In this document: positions 1 through 9,070 of the stretch, in pieces
Layout of the letters: the number at the start of each line of letters is the position of its first letter
How positions within the stretch are numbered: position 1 is the stretch's first letter
NCBI RefSeq assembly: GCF_902506555.1
Contig: NZ_LR732707.1
Location: 1,889,138 to 1,953,137 of the forward strand
DNA from: Sphingorhabdus sp. 109
Lineage (GTDB): Bacteria; Pseudomonadota; Alphaproteobacteria; Sphingomonadales; Sphingomonadaceae
DNA length: 64,000 nucleotides
Reading direction: 5' to 3'
Program-made: the position numbers and the translations under genes
The notes under the pieces: generated by a model
What the model was told of the DNA's origin: nothing
The model's input: only the letters and a program-made list of their open reading frames with translations
Databases searched by the model: none

Positions 1-1132
1 GCATCCGGCGGATTTCATTCGTACCCGCGCCGATATCGAGCAGCTTGCTGTCGCGCCAATAGCGCTCGACCGGCCAGTCGGTGGTGTAACCCGCACCGCC
101 TAGCGCCTGCACTGATTCCTCGGCCACCCGCACGCTGTTCTCGCTCGCCAGCATCACCGCGCCCGCTGCATCAAAGCGCGTGGTCTGTCCGGCATCGCAG
201 GCTTTGTTGACATTATAGACATAGCTGCGCGCGCTGTTGAGGCGGACATACATGTCGGCAATCTTGCCCTGCATCAGCTGGAAACTGCCAATCGGCTTGC
301 CGAACTGCTTGCGTTCGCGGACATAGGGGATGACCGTGTCGATGCAGGCCTGCATCAGACCGAGCGGGATCGCGGCCAGCACCGCGCGTTCGTAATCTAG
401 ACCGGACATCAGCACGCCAACACCACCGTTGAGCGGCCCCATGACATTTTCCTCCGGCACTTCGCAATCATCGAACACCAGTTCCGCCGTCGGGCTGCCC
501 TTCATCCCGACTTTCTCGATCTTCTGGCCGATGGAGAAACCCTTCATACCCTTTTCGATCAGGAAAGCGGTGATCCCGCCCGAGCCCGCATCGGGGCGGG
601 TCTTGGCATAGACGACAAGCGTGTCGGCACAGGTGCTGTTGGTGATCCAGAATTTCGTACCGTTTAGAATATAACCGCCCTGCACCGCGTCGGCTTTCAG
701 TTTCATCGACACCACATCGCTGCCCGCTCCGGCTTCCGACATCGCCAGTGATCCGACATGTTCGCCCGAGATCAGCTTGGGCAGATATTTGGCTTTCTGT
801 TCAGGCGAAGCCCAGCGGCGGATCTGGTTGACGCACAGATTGCTGTGCGCGCCATAGCTGAGGCCGAGAGCGGCGCTGCCGCGACTGACTTCCTCGACCG
901 CGATCGCATGTTCCAGATAGCCGAGCCCGAGCCCGCCGTCTGCCTCGTCAACCGTAATCCCGTGCAGGCCGAGATCGCCCATCTGCTCCCACAGCTCGCG
1001 CGGGAACCAGTCCTCGCGGTCCATTTTCTGGGCCAGAGGCATGATCTTCTCTTCGGCAAAGCGGCGCGTGGTATCGCGGATCTGGTCCGCCATTTCGCCG
1101 AGCTGGAAATCAAATTGTGGCGTCGCAATCAT
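1..1132 (-). CDS. ivd: Isovaleryl-CoA dehydrogenase (C-terminus outside window)
   Basis: FAD flavoprotein of leucine catabolism that oxidises isovaleryl-CoA to 3-methylcrotonyl-CoA. About 377 residues are visible, starting MIATPQFDF at an ATG at 1132; the last residues lie beyond base 1. The motif GLSYGAHSNLC is typical of isovaleryl-CoA dehydrogenases. At the usual acyl-CoA dehydrogenase catalytic position the protein has GAGTNEI rather than EGTNEI. A Glu is present instead in LDYERAVLA, where isovaleryl-CoA dehydrogenases carry their catalytic base. That combination separates it from short- and medium-chain enzymes. Other leucine-degradation genes would be expected downstream, off the left edge. 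Family assignment is firm; the exact substrate is inferred from these residues. Confidence 0.88.
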   Translation of the reverse strand, partial: MIATPQFDFQLGEMADQIRDTTRRFAEEKIMPLAQKMDREDWFPRELWEQMGDLGLHGITVDEADGGLGLGYLEHAIAVEEVSRGSAALGLSYGAHSNLCVNQIRRWASPEQKAKYLPKLISGEHVGSLAMSEAGAGSDVVSMKLKADAVQGGYILNGTKFWITNSTCADTLVVYAKTRPDAGSGGITAFLIEKGMKGFSIGQKIEKVGMKGSPTAELVFDDCEVPEENVMGPLNGGVGVLMSGLDYERAVLAAIPLGLMQACIDTVIPYVRERKQFGKPIGSFQLMQGKIADMYVRLNSARSYVYNVNKACDAGQTTRFDAAGAVMLASENSVRVAEESVQALGGAGYTTDWPVERYWRDSKLLDIGAGTNEIRRM

Positions 1133-1192
1133 GTTGAGTCCTCAATGTTTTTCTGCGAGCGGTTTAGCAGATAATATTCGGGTTTCCAGCTT

Positions 1193-1282
1193 AGTGTGCC
1201 CCTGCGAAGGCAGGGGGCCATCTCCTGCTATTGCGTGAAGAGCGCAGGTCGGGAGATGGATTCCCGCCTTCGCGGGAACACT
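1193..1282. repeat. Palindromic intergenic repeat, copy A
   Basis: Two imperfect inverted arms (1193-1225 and 1252-1282) face each other across about 26 bases. Both arms contain GCGAAGGC (or its complement) next to GGAGATGG/CCATCTCC. A diverged second copy lies at 16223-16370. It fills the gap between the divergent ivd and pyrD genes and belongs to no reading frame that looks coding. Short GCGAAGGCGGG-type palindromes are common dispersed repeats in proteobacterial intergenic regions; the link to a named family is inference. Confidence 0.7.
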
Positions 1283-1328
1283 GGGGTTTTGCGTTGCTCA
1301 ATATTCCATCCAATGCCATAGCGCGGCC

Positions 1329-2366
1329 ATGCTCTATAACCTTGCAAAGCCCTTCATCTTCGCGCTCGAAGCCGAACGCGCCCATGGCCTGACCATTGCC
1401 GGTCTCAAGACGGTCCCAATGGGCCCCGCGCCCAAATGCGATCCCGTTCTGGCAACCCGTGTCGCCGGGCTCGACTTCGTCAACCCGATCGGCATGGCTC
1501 CCGGCTTTGACAAAAATGGCGAAGTACCCGACGCGCTGATCCGCATGGGCTTTGGCTTTGCCGAGGTTGGCACGCTGACCCCGCTGCCGCAAGCCGGTAA
1601 TCCCAAGCCGCGTATTTTCCGGCTGGTCGAGGACAAAGCCGTCATCAACCGGCTCGGCTTCAACAACAAGGGCCAGCAAGACTCCCTGCCCCGTCTCAAG
1701 AAGATGCGCGGGCGGATGGGCAAAGGCGTGCTCGGCATCAATATCGGCGCAAACAAGGACAGCACCGACCGGATTGCCGACTATGTCATCGGCGCGAAGA
1801 ATATGGCACCGCTGGCCGATTATCTGACGGTCAATATCAGCTCGCCCAACACGCCGGGCCTGCGCGCATTGCAGGACAAGGGCGCGCTGGCGGAATTGCT
1901 CGCCGCTGTGATGGATGCGATGGGCGAGTTAAAAACACCGGTCTTCCTGAAGGTCGCGCCCGATCTCGAACCCGCCGATATTGACGATATTGTGGATGTC
2001 GCCATGAGCCAAAAGATTGCCGCGCTGATCATTTCCAACACCACCATCACCCGGCCCGATCTGAAATCCAGCAACCGGTCCGGGACCGGCGGCCTGTCGG
2101 GCGCGCCCCTCAAGGGCCTCGCGCTGCAACGCCTCAAGGATTTTCGCAAGGCCAGCGGCGGGAAAATCCCGTTGATCGGGGTCGGCGGCATTGCCACGGC
2201 GGAAGACGCCTATGAACGCATCCGCGCCGGCGCCTCGCTGGTCCAGCTCTACACCGCGATGATTTACGAAGGCCCGACCATCGCCGCGGCGATGAGCTGC
2301 CAGCTGGCGAAATTGCTCAAACAGGACGGCTTTGCCGATATCAGCGAAGCAGTCGGCACAGCATAA
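1329..2366 (+). CDS. pyrD: Dihydroorotate dehydrogenase (quinone), class 2
   Basis: Membrane-associated FMN enzyme that oxidises dihydroorotate to orotate with quinone as acceptor, the fourth step of UMP synthesis. At 345 residues it has the usual class 2 length. The amphipathic N-terminal helix (about residues 1-25) that docks to the membrane is present. NPIGMAPGFDKNGE (52-65), NRLGFNN (107-113) and NISSPNTPGLR (169-179) are class 2 signatures; the last carries the catalytic serine. GVGGI and a C-terminal GASLVQLYTAM segment bind the FMN phosphate. The ATG at 1329 starts the conserved helix. It is convergent with ggt. Confidence 0.97.
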   Translation: MLYNLAKPFIFALEAERAHGLTIAGLKTVPMGPAPKCDPVLATRVAGLDFVNPIGMAPGFDKNGEVPDALIRMGFGFAEVGTLTPLPQAGNPKPRIFRLVEDKAVINRLGFNNKGQQDSLPRLKKMRGRMGKGVLGINIGANKDSTDRIADYVIGAKNMAPLADYLTVNISSPNTPGLRALQDKGALAELLAAVMDAMGELKTPVFLKVAPDLEPADIDDIVDVAMSQKIAALIISNTTITRPDLKSSNRSGTGGLSGAPLKGLALQRLKDFRKASGGKIPLIGVGGIATAEDAYERIRAGASLVQLYTAMIYEGPTIAAAMSCQLAKLLKQDGFADISEAVGTA

Positions 2367-2380
2367 AGCCGGTTGTTACG

Positions 2381-4117
2381 CTATTCGCCGGTCCCCACCA
2401 GCACCACACCTTCCCGGCGCGGGTCGTAGCCGCCATCGACCCTGCCATCGCGGATGATCACGGCGTGCACGCCGCTGTCCTCACCCTGCCCCGGCTTCAG
2501 ATCAATCCCGCGCGCGGCCAGCCCGTCAGCAACGCCCGGCGCGAACTTGTCCAGTTCCCCTCCAAATCTGGGACCCCGCGCCACCAGATTGGGCAGCGCC
2601 AGCGCTTCCTGCATCGACAGGTTCCAGTCGATCGCGCCAACCAGCGATTTCGCCACATAGGCAAGAATGCTGTTGCCGCCGGCCGATCCGATCGCACCCG
2701 CAAACTTGCCATCACGGTCGAGTATTATGGTCGGGGTCATCGACGAGCGCGGCCGCTTGCCCGGCGCCACTGCATTGGCAGCAGGACGCCCATCCTCGTC
2801 AACGGGGCTGAATGAGAAATCGGTAAGCTGGTTGTTGAGGAAGAAACCGTCGACCATCCGGCCGCTGCCAAAGATCGATTCGACCGTCGTCGTGATTGAA
2901 ACCACATTGCCCTGGGCATCGCGGACGATGAAATGGGATGTCCCGGCGGGTTCCAATGTCTTATCCGGACCAGCCTGCACCGCACCGCGCGGCGTCCCGG
3001 CCTGGGGAGGAAAAGTCGCTGCACTCTCGCCAATCAGCGCCGCGCGCGAGGCGACATAGGCCGGTTCCAGCAGGCCCTTGACCGGGACCGATGCAAAAGC
3101 CGGATCACCGACATATTGATCGCGGTCCGCGTACATCAGCCGGCTCGCCTCGGCGAACAGGAACCAGGCCTGCGCGTCTTCCGGTCCGCGCGTGGCGATA
3201 TCGGTTTTTTCCAGCATCGCCAGCAATTGCAACAGGGCCACTCCGCTCGACGGCGGTGGCGGCACGCAGACCAGATAGACGCGATAGGGGTTGCATAGCG
3301 CCTCGCGCCTGACCGGCTTGTAGCCGGCCAGATCGGCCATCGTCATCCGGCCTTCGAGCGGCGCGGCGCGAGTCTTGGCAACAATCTTTGCCGCCGTGGA
3401 CCCGCGATACAGCGCTTCGGGCCCGTTGGCTGCCAGGCGCCTGACAAAGTCTGCATATTGAGGATTTTTCAGCCGGTCGCCGGTGGTCTTGCGCTCGCCA
3501 TTGGCTTTGGCAAAATAGGCGGTCGCGTCGGGCGTGCCCAGTTGCGGAAAAGGCATTCCCAGAAAGCGTCCCAGCCGCGGGCTGATGATGAAGCCCTCCT
3601 CCGCTGTCCGCTCGGCCGCCGAAAACAGGCTGCTCCAGTCGAGCGCGCCATGGTCCTCATGCACCATCGCCAGCATCGCCACGGCCCCCGGCACGCCGGT
3701 CGCGCGACCGCTGGTGACTGCGTCGCGATAACCCAGCGGCTTGCCGTCCGGCCCCAGGAACATGGTTGGGCTGGCCTGTGCCGGTGCGGTTTCTCGGCCG
3801 TCATAAATGGTCAGCTTGCCCGTCGCGCCGTCCAGATAGGTCAGGAACGCGCCGCCACCAAGCCCGGAGCTTTGTGGTTCGACCAGCGACAACATCGCCT
3901 GCACGGCGATCGCCGCATCTATGGCGCTGCCGCCACGTTTCAGAACATCCTGTCCCGCTTTGGCCGCCAGCGGATTGGCAGCAATAACGAATGGCTCGTC
4001 CTGCTGCGTTGCGGAAGCGGCTGACGCCGGATTAATGGCGGGTTCAATTTGCCCGGTCTGGGCACAGGAAGCGGTGAGAAGCGCTGCCGCAGCAGCGATA
4101 AGACGGGACATTTTCAT
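2381..4117 (-). CDS. ggt: Gamma-glutamyltransferase (Ntn hydrolase)
   Basis: Exported enzyme that hydrolyses or transfers the gamma-glutamyl group of glutathione and related peptides. The precursor self-cleaves to expose an N-terminal threonine. That Thr is visible in the GTSHFIVRD motif, followed by VSITTTVESIFGSG. The N-terminal half contains SGLGGGAFLTYLD and the conserved DGRETAP. A start at MKMSRLIAAAAALL (4117; alternative ATG 4111) puts a hydrophobic signal peptide first with a lipobox-like LTASC, so it may be a lipoprotein. A longer frame open to 4207 adds 30 residues unlike a signal peptide. About 578 residues, normal for the family. Confidence 0.92.
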   Translation of the reverse strand: MKMSRLIAAAAALLTASCAQTGQIEPAINPASAASATQQDEPFVIAANPLAAKAGQDVLKRGGSAIDAAIAVQAMLSLVEPQSSGLGGGAFLTYLDGATGKLTIYDGRETAPAQASPTMFLGPDGKPLGYRDAVTSGRATGVPGAVAMLAMVHEDHGALDWSSLFSAAERTAEEGFIISPRLGRFLGMPFPQLGTPDATAYFAKANGERKTTGDRLKNPQYADFVRRLAANGPEALYRGSTAAKIVAKTRAAPLEGRMTMADLAGYKPVRREALCNPYRVYLVCVPPPPSSGVALLQLLAMLEKTDIATRGPEDAQAWFLFAEASRLMYADRDQYVGDPAFASVPVKGLLEPAYVASRAALIGESAATFPPQAGTPRGAVQAGPDKTLEPAGTSHFIVRDAQGNVVSITTTVESIFGSGRMVDGFFLNNQLTDFSFSPVDEDGRPAANAVAPGKRPRSSMTPTIILDRDGKFAGAIGSAGGNSILAYVAKSLVGAIDWNLSMQEALALPNLVARGPRFGGELDKFAPGVADGLAARGIDLKPGQGEDSGVHAVIIRDGRVDGGYDPRREGVVLVGTGE

Positions 4118-4299
4118 ATAGGCTGAAGCTATAGACCAGGTGCAACGGCCCTGTCCATTGGCAGTGACGGCGCTGGCACCGGCCGGCATCTCGGCAACAG
4201 ATTTCACCTAAAGAATTGCCCAGCGGTTTCAACCGCGCTAGTCCTTGTTCTATGATCCAAGCCCGGAACCAAGCCGGAGCGTGAGAGAGGAATTGTTGC

Positions 4300-6120
4300 G
4301 TGGGCCAGAAAAAGCCGAAAAACCGTTATCTGGGAATCGACCAATATCAGAATCTGGTATCGATGTTCTTCGACCGCGCCAGTCAGGGCGGTGACAAGCC
4401 GTTTCTGCACGCCAAGAAAGACGGCGCGTGGCAGGCGACCAGCTGGAACGAAGCGGCACGGCAGGTTGCGGCGCTGGCGAAATCGCTGAAGCGGATCGGC
4501 CTGAAAAAGGGCGACCGGGTGATGCTGGTCTCCGAGAACCGACCGGAATGGTGTATCGCCGATCTCGGCATCATGGCGGCCGGCTGCATCACCGTGCCGA
4601 CCTACACCACCAACACCCCGGCCGATCACCAGCATATTCTCGATAACAGCGGCGCCCATGCGGTGATCGTCTCCGACATCAAGCTGGCGAAAAACCTGCT
4701 GCCGTCGGTGATCAGCTCTGCCGACGCCAATATCATCATCGGCATCACCGACCTGCGCATCGGCCAGTCCGGCGATTTCGACCTCTACAGCTGGGACAAG
4801 CTGGTCCAGGGCAGCGACGCGGATGTCGCCGAAGTGACCGAGCAGGTCGCCAGCATCACCCGCGACGAGACCGCCTGCATCATCTACACCAGCGGCACCG
4901 GCGGCAAACCGCGCGGCGTGATGCAGCATCATGGCGCGATATTGCACAATACCAAGGGACCCGCAGAGGTGATCGAAAGCGATTTCGGCTGGGACGACGA
5001 GGTCTTCCTGTCCTTCCTGCCGCTCAGCCACGCCTATGAACATAGCGCCGGCCAGTTTTTCCCGATCGGCCTCGGCGCGCAGATTTTCTATTCCGAGGGG
5101 CTCGAAAAGCTCGCCTCCAATATCGAGGAAGTCCGCCCGACGATCATGGTCGTCGTCCCGCGCCTGTTCGAAGTGCTGCGCGCCCGGCTGATCAAGACGG
5201 TCGAGAAACAGGGCAAGATGCCCAATTATCTGCTCGGCAAGGCGCTCGCCATCGGCCATCGCGAGGCCGAAGGCAAGCGTCGCAAGCGCGACAAGCTGAT
5301 GGATGCTTTTCTCGACAAGACGCTGCGCCCCAAGGTGCAGCAACGCTTCGGCGGACGGATCAAGGCCATGGTCTCCGGCGGCGCCCCGCTCAACCCGGAA
5401 ATCGGCGTCTTCTTCCAGTCGCTCGGCCTGACCATGTTGCAGGGCTATGGCCAGACCGAATCCGGCCCGATCATCGCCTGCAACCGCCCGCGCACCGGCC
5501 TGAAGATGGACACGGTCGGCCCGCCGATGATCGACACCGAGGTGAAGATCGCCGAAGACGGCGAAATCCTGGTCCGCGGCGAGCTGGTCATGCACGGCTA
5601 TTGGCGCAACCAGGAAGAAACCGACAAGGTGCTCAAGGACGGCTGGCTGCACACCGGCGACATCGGCCATATCGACGAGGCCGGACGGGTCGCGATCACC
5701 GACCGCAAGAAGGACCTGATCGTCAACGACAAGGGCGACAATATCGCCCCGCAAAAGGTCGAGGGCATGCTCACCATCCAGCCGGAAATCCTGCAGGCGA
5801 TGATCAGCGGCGACAAGAAACCCTATATGGTCGGCCTGATCGTCCCGGACCCCGAATGGGCGCTCGAATGGTCGCGCGAACAAGGCATGGCCTATGATTT
5901 CATCAAGCTGCAGGCCAACCCGGCGTTCAAGTCCGCGGTGCGCGAAGCGGTCGACCGGGTCAACAAGGACCTCTCCGTCATCGAAAAAGTCCGCCGCTTC
6001 GAATTCGCCGACGAGCCGTTCGCGATCGAAAATGAGGAGCTGACCCCTAGCATGAAAATCCGGCGGCATGTGATTAGGGAGCGCTATCAGGAGCGGATGG
6101 ACGGGTTGTATAAGAAGTAG
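4300..6120 (+). CDS. Long-chain acyl-CoA synthetase (AMP-forming, FadD15-like)
   Basis: Activates fatty acids to acyl-CoA via an acyl-adenylate. At 606 residues it resembles the FadD15/long-chain branch of the ANL superfamily. The AMP-binding P-loop YTSGTGGKPRG is at 196-206. GYGQTESGP, the DGWLHTGDIG hinge region and DRKKDLIVNDKGDNIAPQ follow in the usual order. The start is a GTG at 4300 (MGQKKPKNRYL) with a GAGAGAGG Shine-Dalgarno at 4283-4290. It stands alone; the sequence downstream changes abruptly to AT-rich DNA, which marks an insertion boundary. Chain-length specificity cannot be read. Confidence 0.9.
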   Translation: MGQKKPKNRYLGIDQYQNLVSMFFDRASQGGDKPFLHAKKDGAWQATSWNEAARQVAALAKSLKRIGLKKGDRVMLVSENRPEWCIADLGIMAAGCITVPTYTTNTPADHQHILDNSGAHAVIVSDIKLAKNLLPSVISSADANIIIGITDLRIGQSGDFDLYSWDKLVQGSDADVAEVTEQVASITRDETACIIYTSGTGGKPRGVMQHHGAILHNTKGPAEVIESDFGWDDEVFLSFLPLSHAYEHSAGQFFPIGLGAQIFYSEGLEKLASNIEEVRPTIMVVVPRLFEVLRARLIKTVEKQGKMPNYLLGKALAIGHREAEGKRRKRDKLMDAFLDKTLRPKVQQRFGGRIKAMVSGGAPLNPEIGVFFQSLGLTMLQGYGQTESGPIIACNRPRTGLKMDTVGPPMIDTEVKIAEDGEILVRGELVMHGYWRNQEETDKVLKDGWLHTGDIGHIDEAGRVAITDRKKDLIVNDKGDNIAPQKVEGMLTIQPEILQAMISGDKKPYMVGLIVPDPEWALEWSREQGMAYDFIKLQANPAFKSAVREAVDRVNKDLSVIEKVRRFEFADEPFAIENEELTPSMKIRRHVIRERYQERMDGLYKK

Positions 6121-6164
6121 TGGTTGGGAAGAACGGCTGCGTACTCGATTATAGAAACTTCGAA

Positions 6165-6193
6165 TTGTCACGATAGTACCCATCGGATGGAAT
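6165..6193 (+). promoter_or_regulatory. Candidate sigma70 promoter of the receiver/kinase pair
   Basis: TTGTCA at 6165-6170 and TGGAAT at 6188-6193 are separated by 17 bases, in the AT-rich leader about 80 bases before the receiver gene. The -10 box matches consensus at four of six positions. This is pattern only. Confidence 0.3.
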
Positions 6194-6273
6194 ACGGCTA
6201 CCGCTCGCGGTTTAGACCAGCTATCAGTCACCATCAAATTGCGGGATTCGCTATCAAATAGTTGAAGCAATAA

Positions 6274-6966
6274 ATGCTTGAAAAGTTTAAGAGCTATCGA
6301 ACTTTAGCGACTCTTCGAAACAGCAATGCGATTAACTCATTCAAAGATTCGGATGAAGCTCGGCGAAAAAAAGTTTCGATCGGCGTCATTGACGATAAGA
6401 CATTCGAAGCCAAACAAAATCTTGAGAATTTGGGTTATAACATAACATTTCTCAGCGATCCGCAACGGCTGAATGTAGTCGTTCCACACCATATTATATT
6501 GTGTGATCTCCAAGGGGTTGGCCAGCAACTGGACACCAAAAAGCAAGGGGCATTCATTATCGGCGAAATAAAAAAGAATTATCCTGAAAAATTTGTTGTA
6601 GCGTATACTGGCGGAACTCTTGATCATCAGGTTGCAAGAGAAGCAATGGATCGAGCGGATTCGTTTCAGAGGAAAGATGCCAACATTGAAGAATGGCGCG
6701 ACAAACTGGACGATATGATACAGCGTTTGTTGGACCCAGTGGAAGTTTGGAAAAGACAAAGAATTGCACTTGCAAACACGGATGCTGATACCCTTGATAT
6801 ACTAAAGCTAGAAGACGCTTATGTAACCTCAGTATTGAGAAAAGATCACAGTACAGGATCTGCTTTCAATTCAGCTGTTAACTCGAGTGCTATCAAGGGA
6901 GATGCCCGAGCAGTTGTGACGTCCCTGATAGCCTCAGGTCTTTTTAAAATTATGGTTGGATCATAA
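6274..6966 (+). CDS. Stand-alone response-regulator receiver protein
   Basis: A 230-residue soluble protein. Residues about 34-150 read as a receiver domain with all catalytic positions: acidic pair D40-D41, phosphoacceptor D78 (in ILCDLQG), T112 (in VVAYTGG) and K134. The last 80 residues contain no recognisable DNA-binding or enzymatic output domain. Codon use is AT-rich, unlike the flanking genes. The stop lies two bases before the TTG start of a histidine kinase gene, so the two are translationally coupled. I infer a phosphotransfer partner of that kinase whose output may be protein-protein contact. No close family is recognised. Confidence 0.75.
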   Translation: MLEKFKSYRTLATLRNSNAINSFKDSDEARRKKVSIGVIDDKTFEAKQNLENLGYNITFLSDPQRLNVVVPHHIILCDLQGVGQQLDTKKQGAFIIGEIKKNYPEKFVVAYTGGTLDHQVAREAMDRADSFQRKDANIEEWRDKLDDMIQRLLDPVEVWKRQRIALANTDADTLDILKLEDAYVTSVLRKDHSTGSAFNSAVNSSAIKGDARAVVTSLIASGLFKIMVGS

Positions 6967-6968
6967 GT

Positions 6969-8000
6969 TTGGCAGCAATCCCATTAATTTTTATCACCGA
7001 AGATGGAAACGAGACTCAAAGAGGCACTCTCTTTGATTGTCCAGCGGAGTTTTTCACCACTGCACAGATGAAATTTTACGAAAGCTGCCCGACTAAATGG
7101 TGCATTTGCCCACTCGGCTATGGTGTATATTCTCAGTTTGATTCAATGGGACGAAAAATAGTTGTTCCTGGAATCTATTTGCTCGGCGAAAAAGCACCGC
7201 GTCGGAAATTTCCAGACTATCCATTGAAATTTCGCAAAGAGCAAATTGAAAAATTTCTTTCGCCACATCTGCAGATCGCTGACGATATCCAAAAAGCGAG
7301 GGACAGGGAATTTGCAACGCTAACTCATGATCTCCGCGCAATTTCCACGGAAATTTATAATGCTGCTTATGGGGCACAAACTCACTTGACCAGCGAAAGG
7401 TTAGGAGGCGTTGAAACACTATTGAATACCGTGATTGCGGCACAGCAGATGATGTCCCTTCGTTTGGATATCATCGATTATGCTAGCGGCGTTTTGACCA
7501 ACCAACCTAGTGAATGGATTCCTGTTTATAAGAAAACTGACAAAGTATACAGGTGCTTTAAAATTCGTGCCGAAAAAGATGAAGTAAAAATTTTCCTTAA
7601 CGGTTATTCGCACGATACTACTTACGGCCCACCTATATTTGAGTTAATTCCCTTTGTCATTGTAGAAAATGCGCTAAAATACGCTCCCAAAAATAGCGCA
7701 ATCAACATCGAAATAGGCGAGGGAGAAGAACACATTTGGATACACTTTCAATCAGTCGGTCCAAAGATACTTCCCAATGAAATCGGGAGAATTTTCGATA
7801 AAGATTTCCGAGGTGTCGCGGCAGAAAATTCACAGAAAACCGGATCAGGGATTGGATTGTACGCTGCCAGAACCTTGCTAGAACAATTTTTCGGTGGGAC
7901 AATTGTCGCTACCCAAGAAGACGAAGTCTTACCGAATTTTGGGACGGATTACTATTCTACGATGTTTTCAATTTCTGTTCCGAAAGTTTCTCGTGACTAG
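6969..8000 (+). CDS. Soluble histidine kinase with atypical N-terminal domain
   Basis: A 343-residue protein with no membrane segment. Residues 1-100 form an unrecognised Cys-containing domain (C24, C40, C45, C47) that is a possible sensor. LTHDLRA (118-124) carries the likely phosphoacceptor H120. The HATPase region has an N-box ENALKYAP (233-240) and a G2 box GSGIGL (292-297). The G1 box reads SVGPKI (262-267), so the usual ATP-contacting Asp is missing, a variation known in some kinases. The TTG start directly after the receiver gene is chosen for frame and spacing. Base composition is AT-rich like its partner, which suggests joint horizontal acquisition. Confidence 0.75.
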   Translation: MAAIPLIFITEDGNETQRGTLFDCPAEFFTTAQMKFYESCPTKWCICPLGYGVYSQFDSMGRKIVVPGIYLLGEKAPRRKFPDYPLKFRKEQIEKFLSPHLQIADDIQKARDREFATLTHDLRAISTEIYNAAYGAQTHLTSERLGGVETLLNTVIAAQQMMSLRLDIIDYASGVLTNQPSEWIPVYKKTDKVYRCFKIRAEKDEVKIFLNGYSHDTTYGPPIFELIPFVIVENALKYAPKNSAINIEIGEGEEHIWIHFQSVGPKILPNEIGRIFDKDFRGVAAENSQKTGSGIGLYAARTLLEQFFGGTIVATQEDEVLPNFGTDYYSTMFSISVPKVSRD

Positions 8001-8333
8001 GGGCTTTCATTGCAGCCATAGAAGCTACAATCTCCGACACCTCTCTTCGATAGTGTGGGCAGACTTAATCCGCGCTGGGTGAGGGTTCAACGCATATATT
8101 TCGCGGCTTCTCGCGAGATCGACGGCGCGCGGTCGTCGGCCAGTAGCAAAGGGAACTTTTTCGGGGCGCGCTGGTTGACTGGATATGCAAAACGCACGGA
8201 AAAACAGTCACGATATTGCGCGGCTCCCCGCGCGGGCGCGCCAGAAGCGGGCCGGCAAGGCGAGCGCGATCGGGTTTTTCGCGCGGCGCAAGCCCGGTTG
8301 CCTCCAGCGACCAGCGCCAGCGCAAAAGGATTG

Positions 8334-9041
8334 GTGACCATCTCGTTCCGGACGATCCTGCTGGTGGTCTTTCTGGCGCTCGCTCTACGTGGCTATGAAT
8401 GGATCCGGCACGATCACCGGATGCCGTGGACGCCGCTGTCGCTGGCCGCGCCGGTCGGGCCGTTTACCACCCGCAAGATTGACGCGCTCGCCGACGATAC
8501 GCCGCAGTGTCACGGCCTGCTCGAAGCTGCAGCGATAGGCTATTCGCCCCTGCCGCCGGTCAGCGCCAGTCCGCAATGCGGCTATGACAATGGCGTCACG
8601 CTCACCCGGGACCAGCCGCAGGCGATCGCCTATAGCCCCGCCGCCAAGACCAGCTGTCCGATGGCGGTCAGCCTTGTGCTGTGGGAAAAGCAGGTCGTGG
8701 CCGCCGCCGCGCGTCAACATCTTGGCAGCACGGTCGAGGCGATCACGACCTATGGCAGTTACAGCTGCCGGCGGATCGGCGGCGGGCAGACGGGCGCTTA
8801 CAGCGAGCATGCCACGGCCAATGCGATCGACATCGCCGCCTTCCGCCTCGTCGACGGGCGCACGGTCTCGGTCGCCGGCCACTGGGACGCGGATGACGAG
8901 CGGTCGCGCTTCCTGAAAGAGGTGCGCGACGGCGCCTGCGAGATTTTCGGGACGACTCTGTCGCCGGATTATAACAAGGCCCACGCCGACCATCTGCATT
9001 TCGACCAGGCCCGGCGCGGCGGCTATCAATATTGCCGTTAG
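8334..9041 (+). CDS. Extensin-like C-terminal domain protein, membrane anchored
   Basis: A 235-residue protein with an N-terminal membrane anchor (FRTILLVVFLALALRG) and an extensin-like C-terminal domain. The domain has paired cysteines, a YGSYSCRRI segment and the motifs SEHATANAIDI and HADHLHFD. Their His/Asp pattern resembles metal-dependent peptidoglycan amidases or peptidases of the D-Ala-D-Ala carboxypeptidase fold. A periplasmic cell-wall role is inferred. The GTG at 8334 is preferred because it directly precedes the anchor; the frame stays open upstream to 8055, but that part is Arg/Ala-rich and looks non-coding. The 8001-8333 gap otherwise holds only a doubtful 50-codon frame. Confidence 0.8.
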   Translation: MTISFRTILLVVFLALALRGYEWIRHDHRMPWTPLSLAAPVGPFTTRKIDALADDTPQCHGLLEAAAIGYSPLPPVSASPQCGYDNGVTLTRDQPQAIAYSPAAKTSCPMAVSLVLWEKQVVAAAARQHLGSTVEAITTYGSYSCRRIGGGQTGAYSEHATANAIDIAAFRLVDGRTVSVAGHWDADDERSRFLKEVRDGACEIFGTTLSPDYNKAHADHLHFDQARRGGYQYCR

Positions 9042-9070
9042 CGAACGGCAGTCACAGAGGAGAAAGACCG

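Noticed and set aside
4204-6270. Long 688-residue minus-strand frame
   Set aside because: It lies exactly opposite the acyl-CoA synthetase, whose motifs are unambiguous; high-GC third positions create such antisense frames.
8185-8337. 50-codon frame (MQNARKNSHDIARLPARARQ...) whose TGA overlaps the GTG start of the extensin-like gene
   Set aside because: Arg/Ala-rich composition, no ribosome site and no recognisable pattern; the overlap alone is weak evidence.
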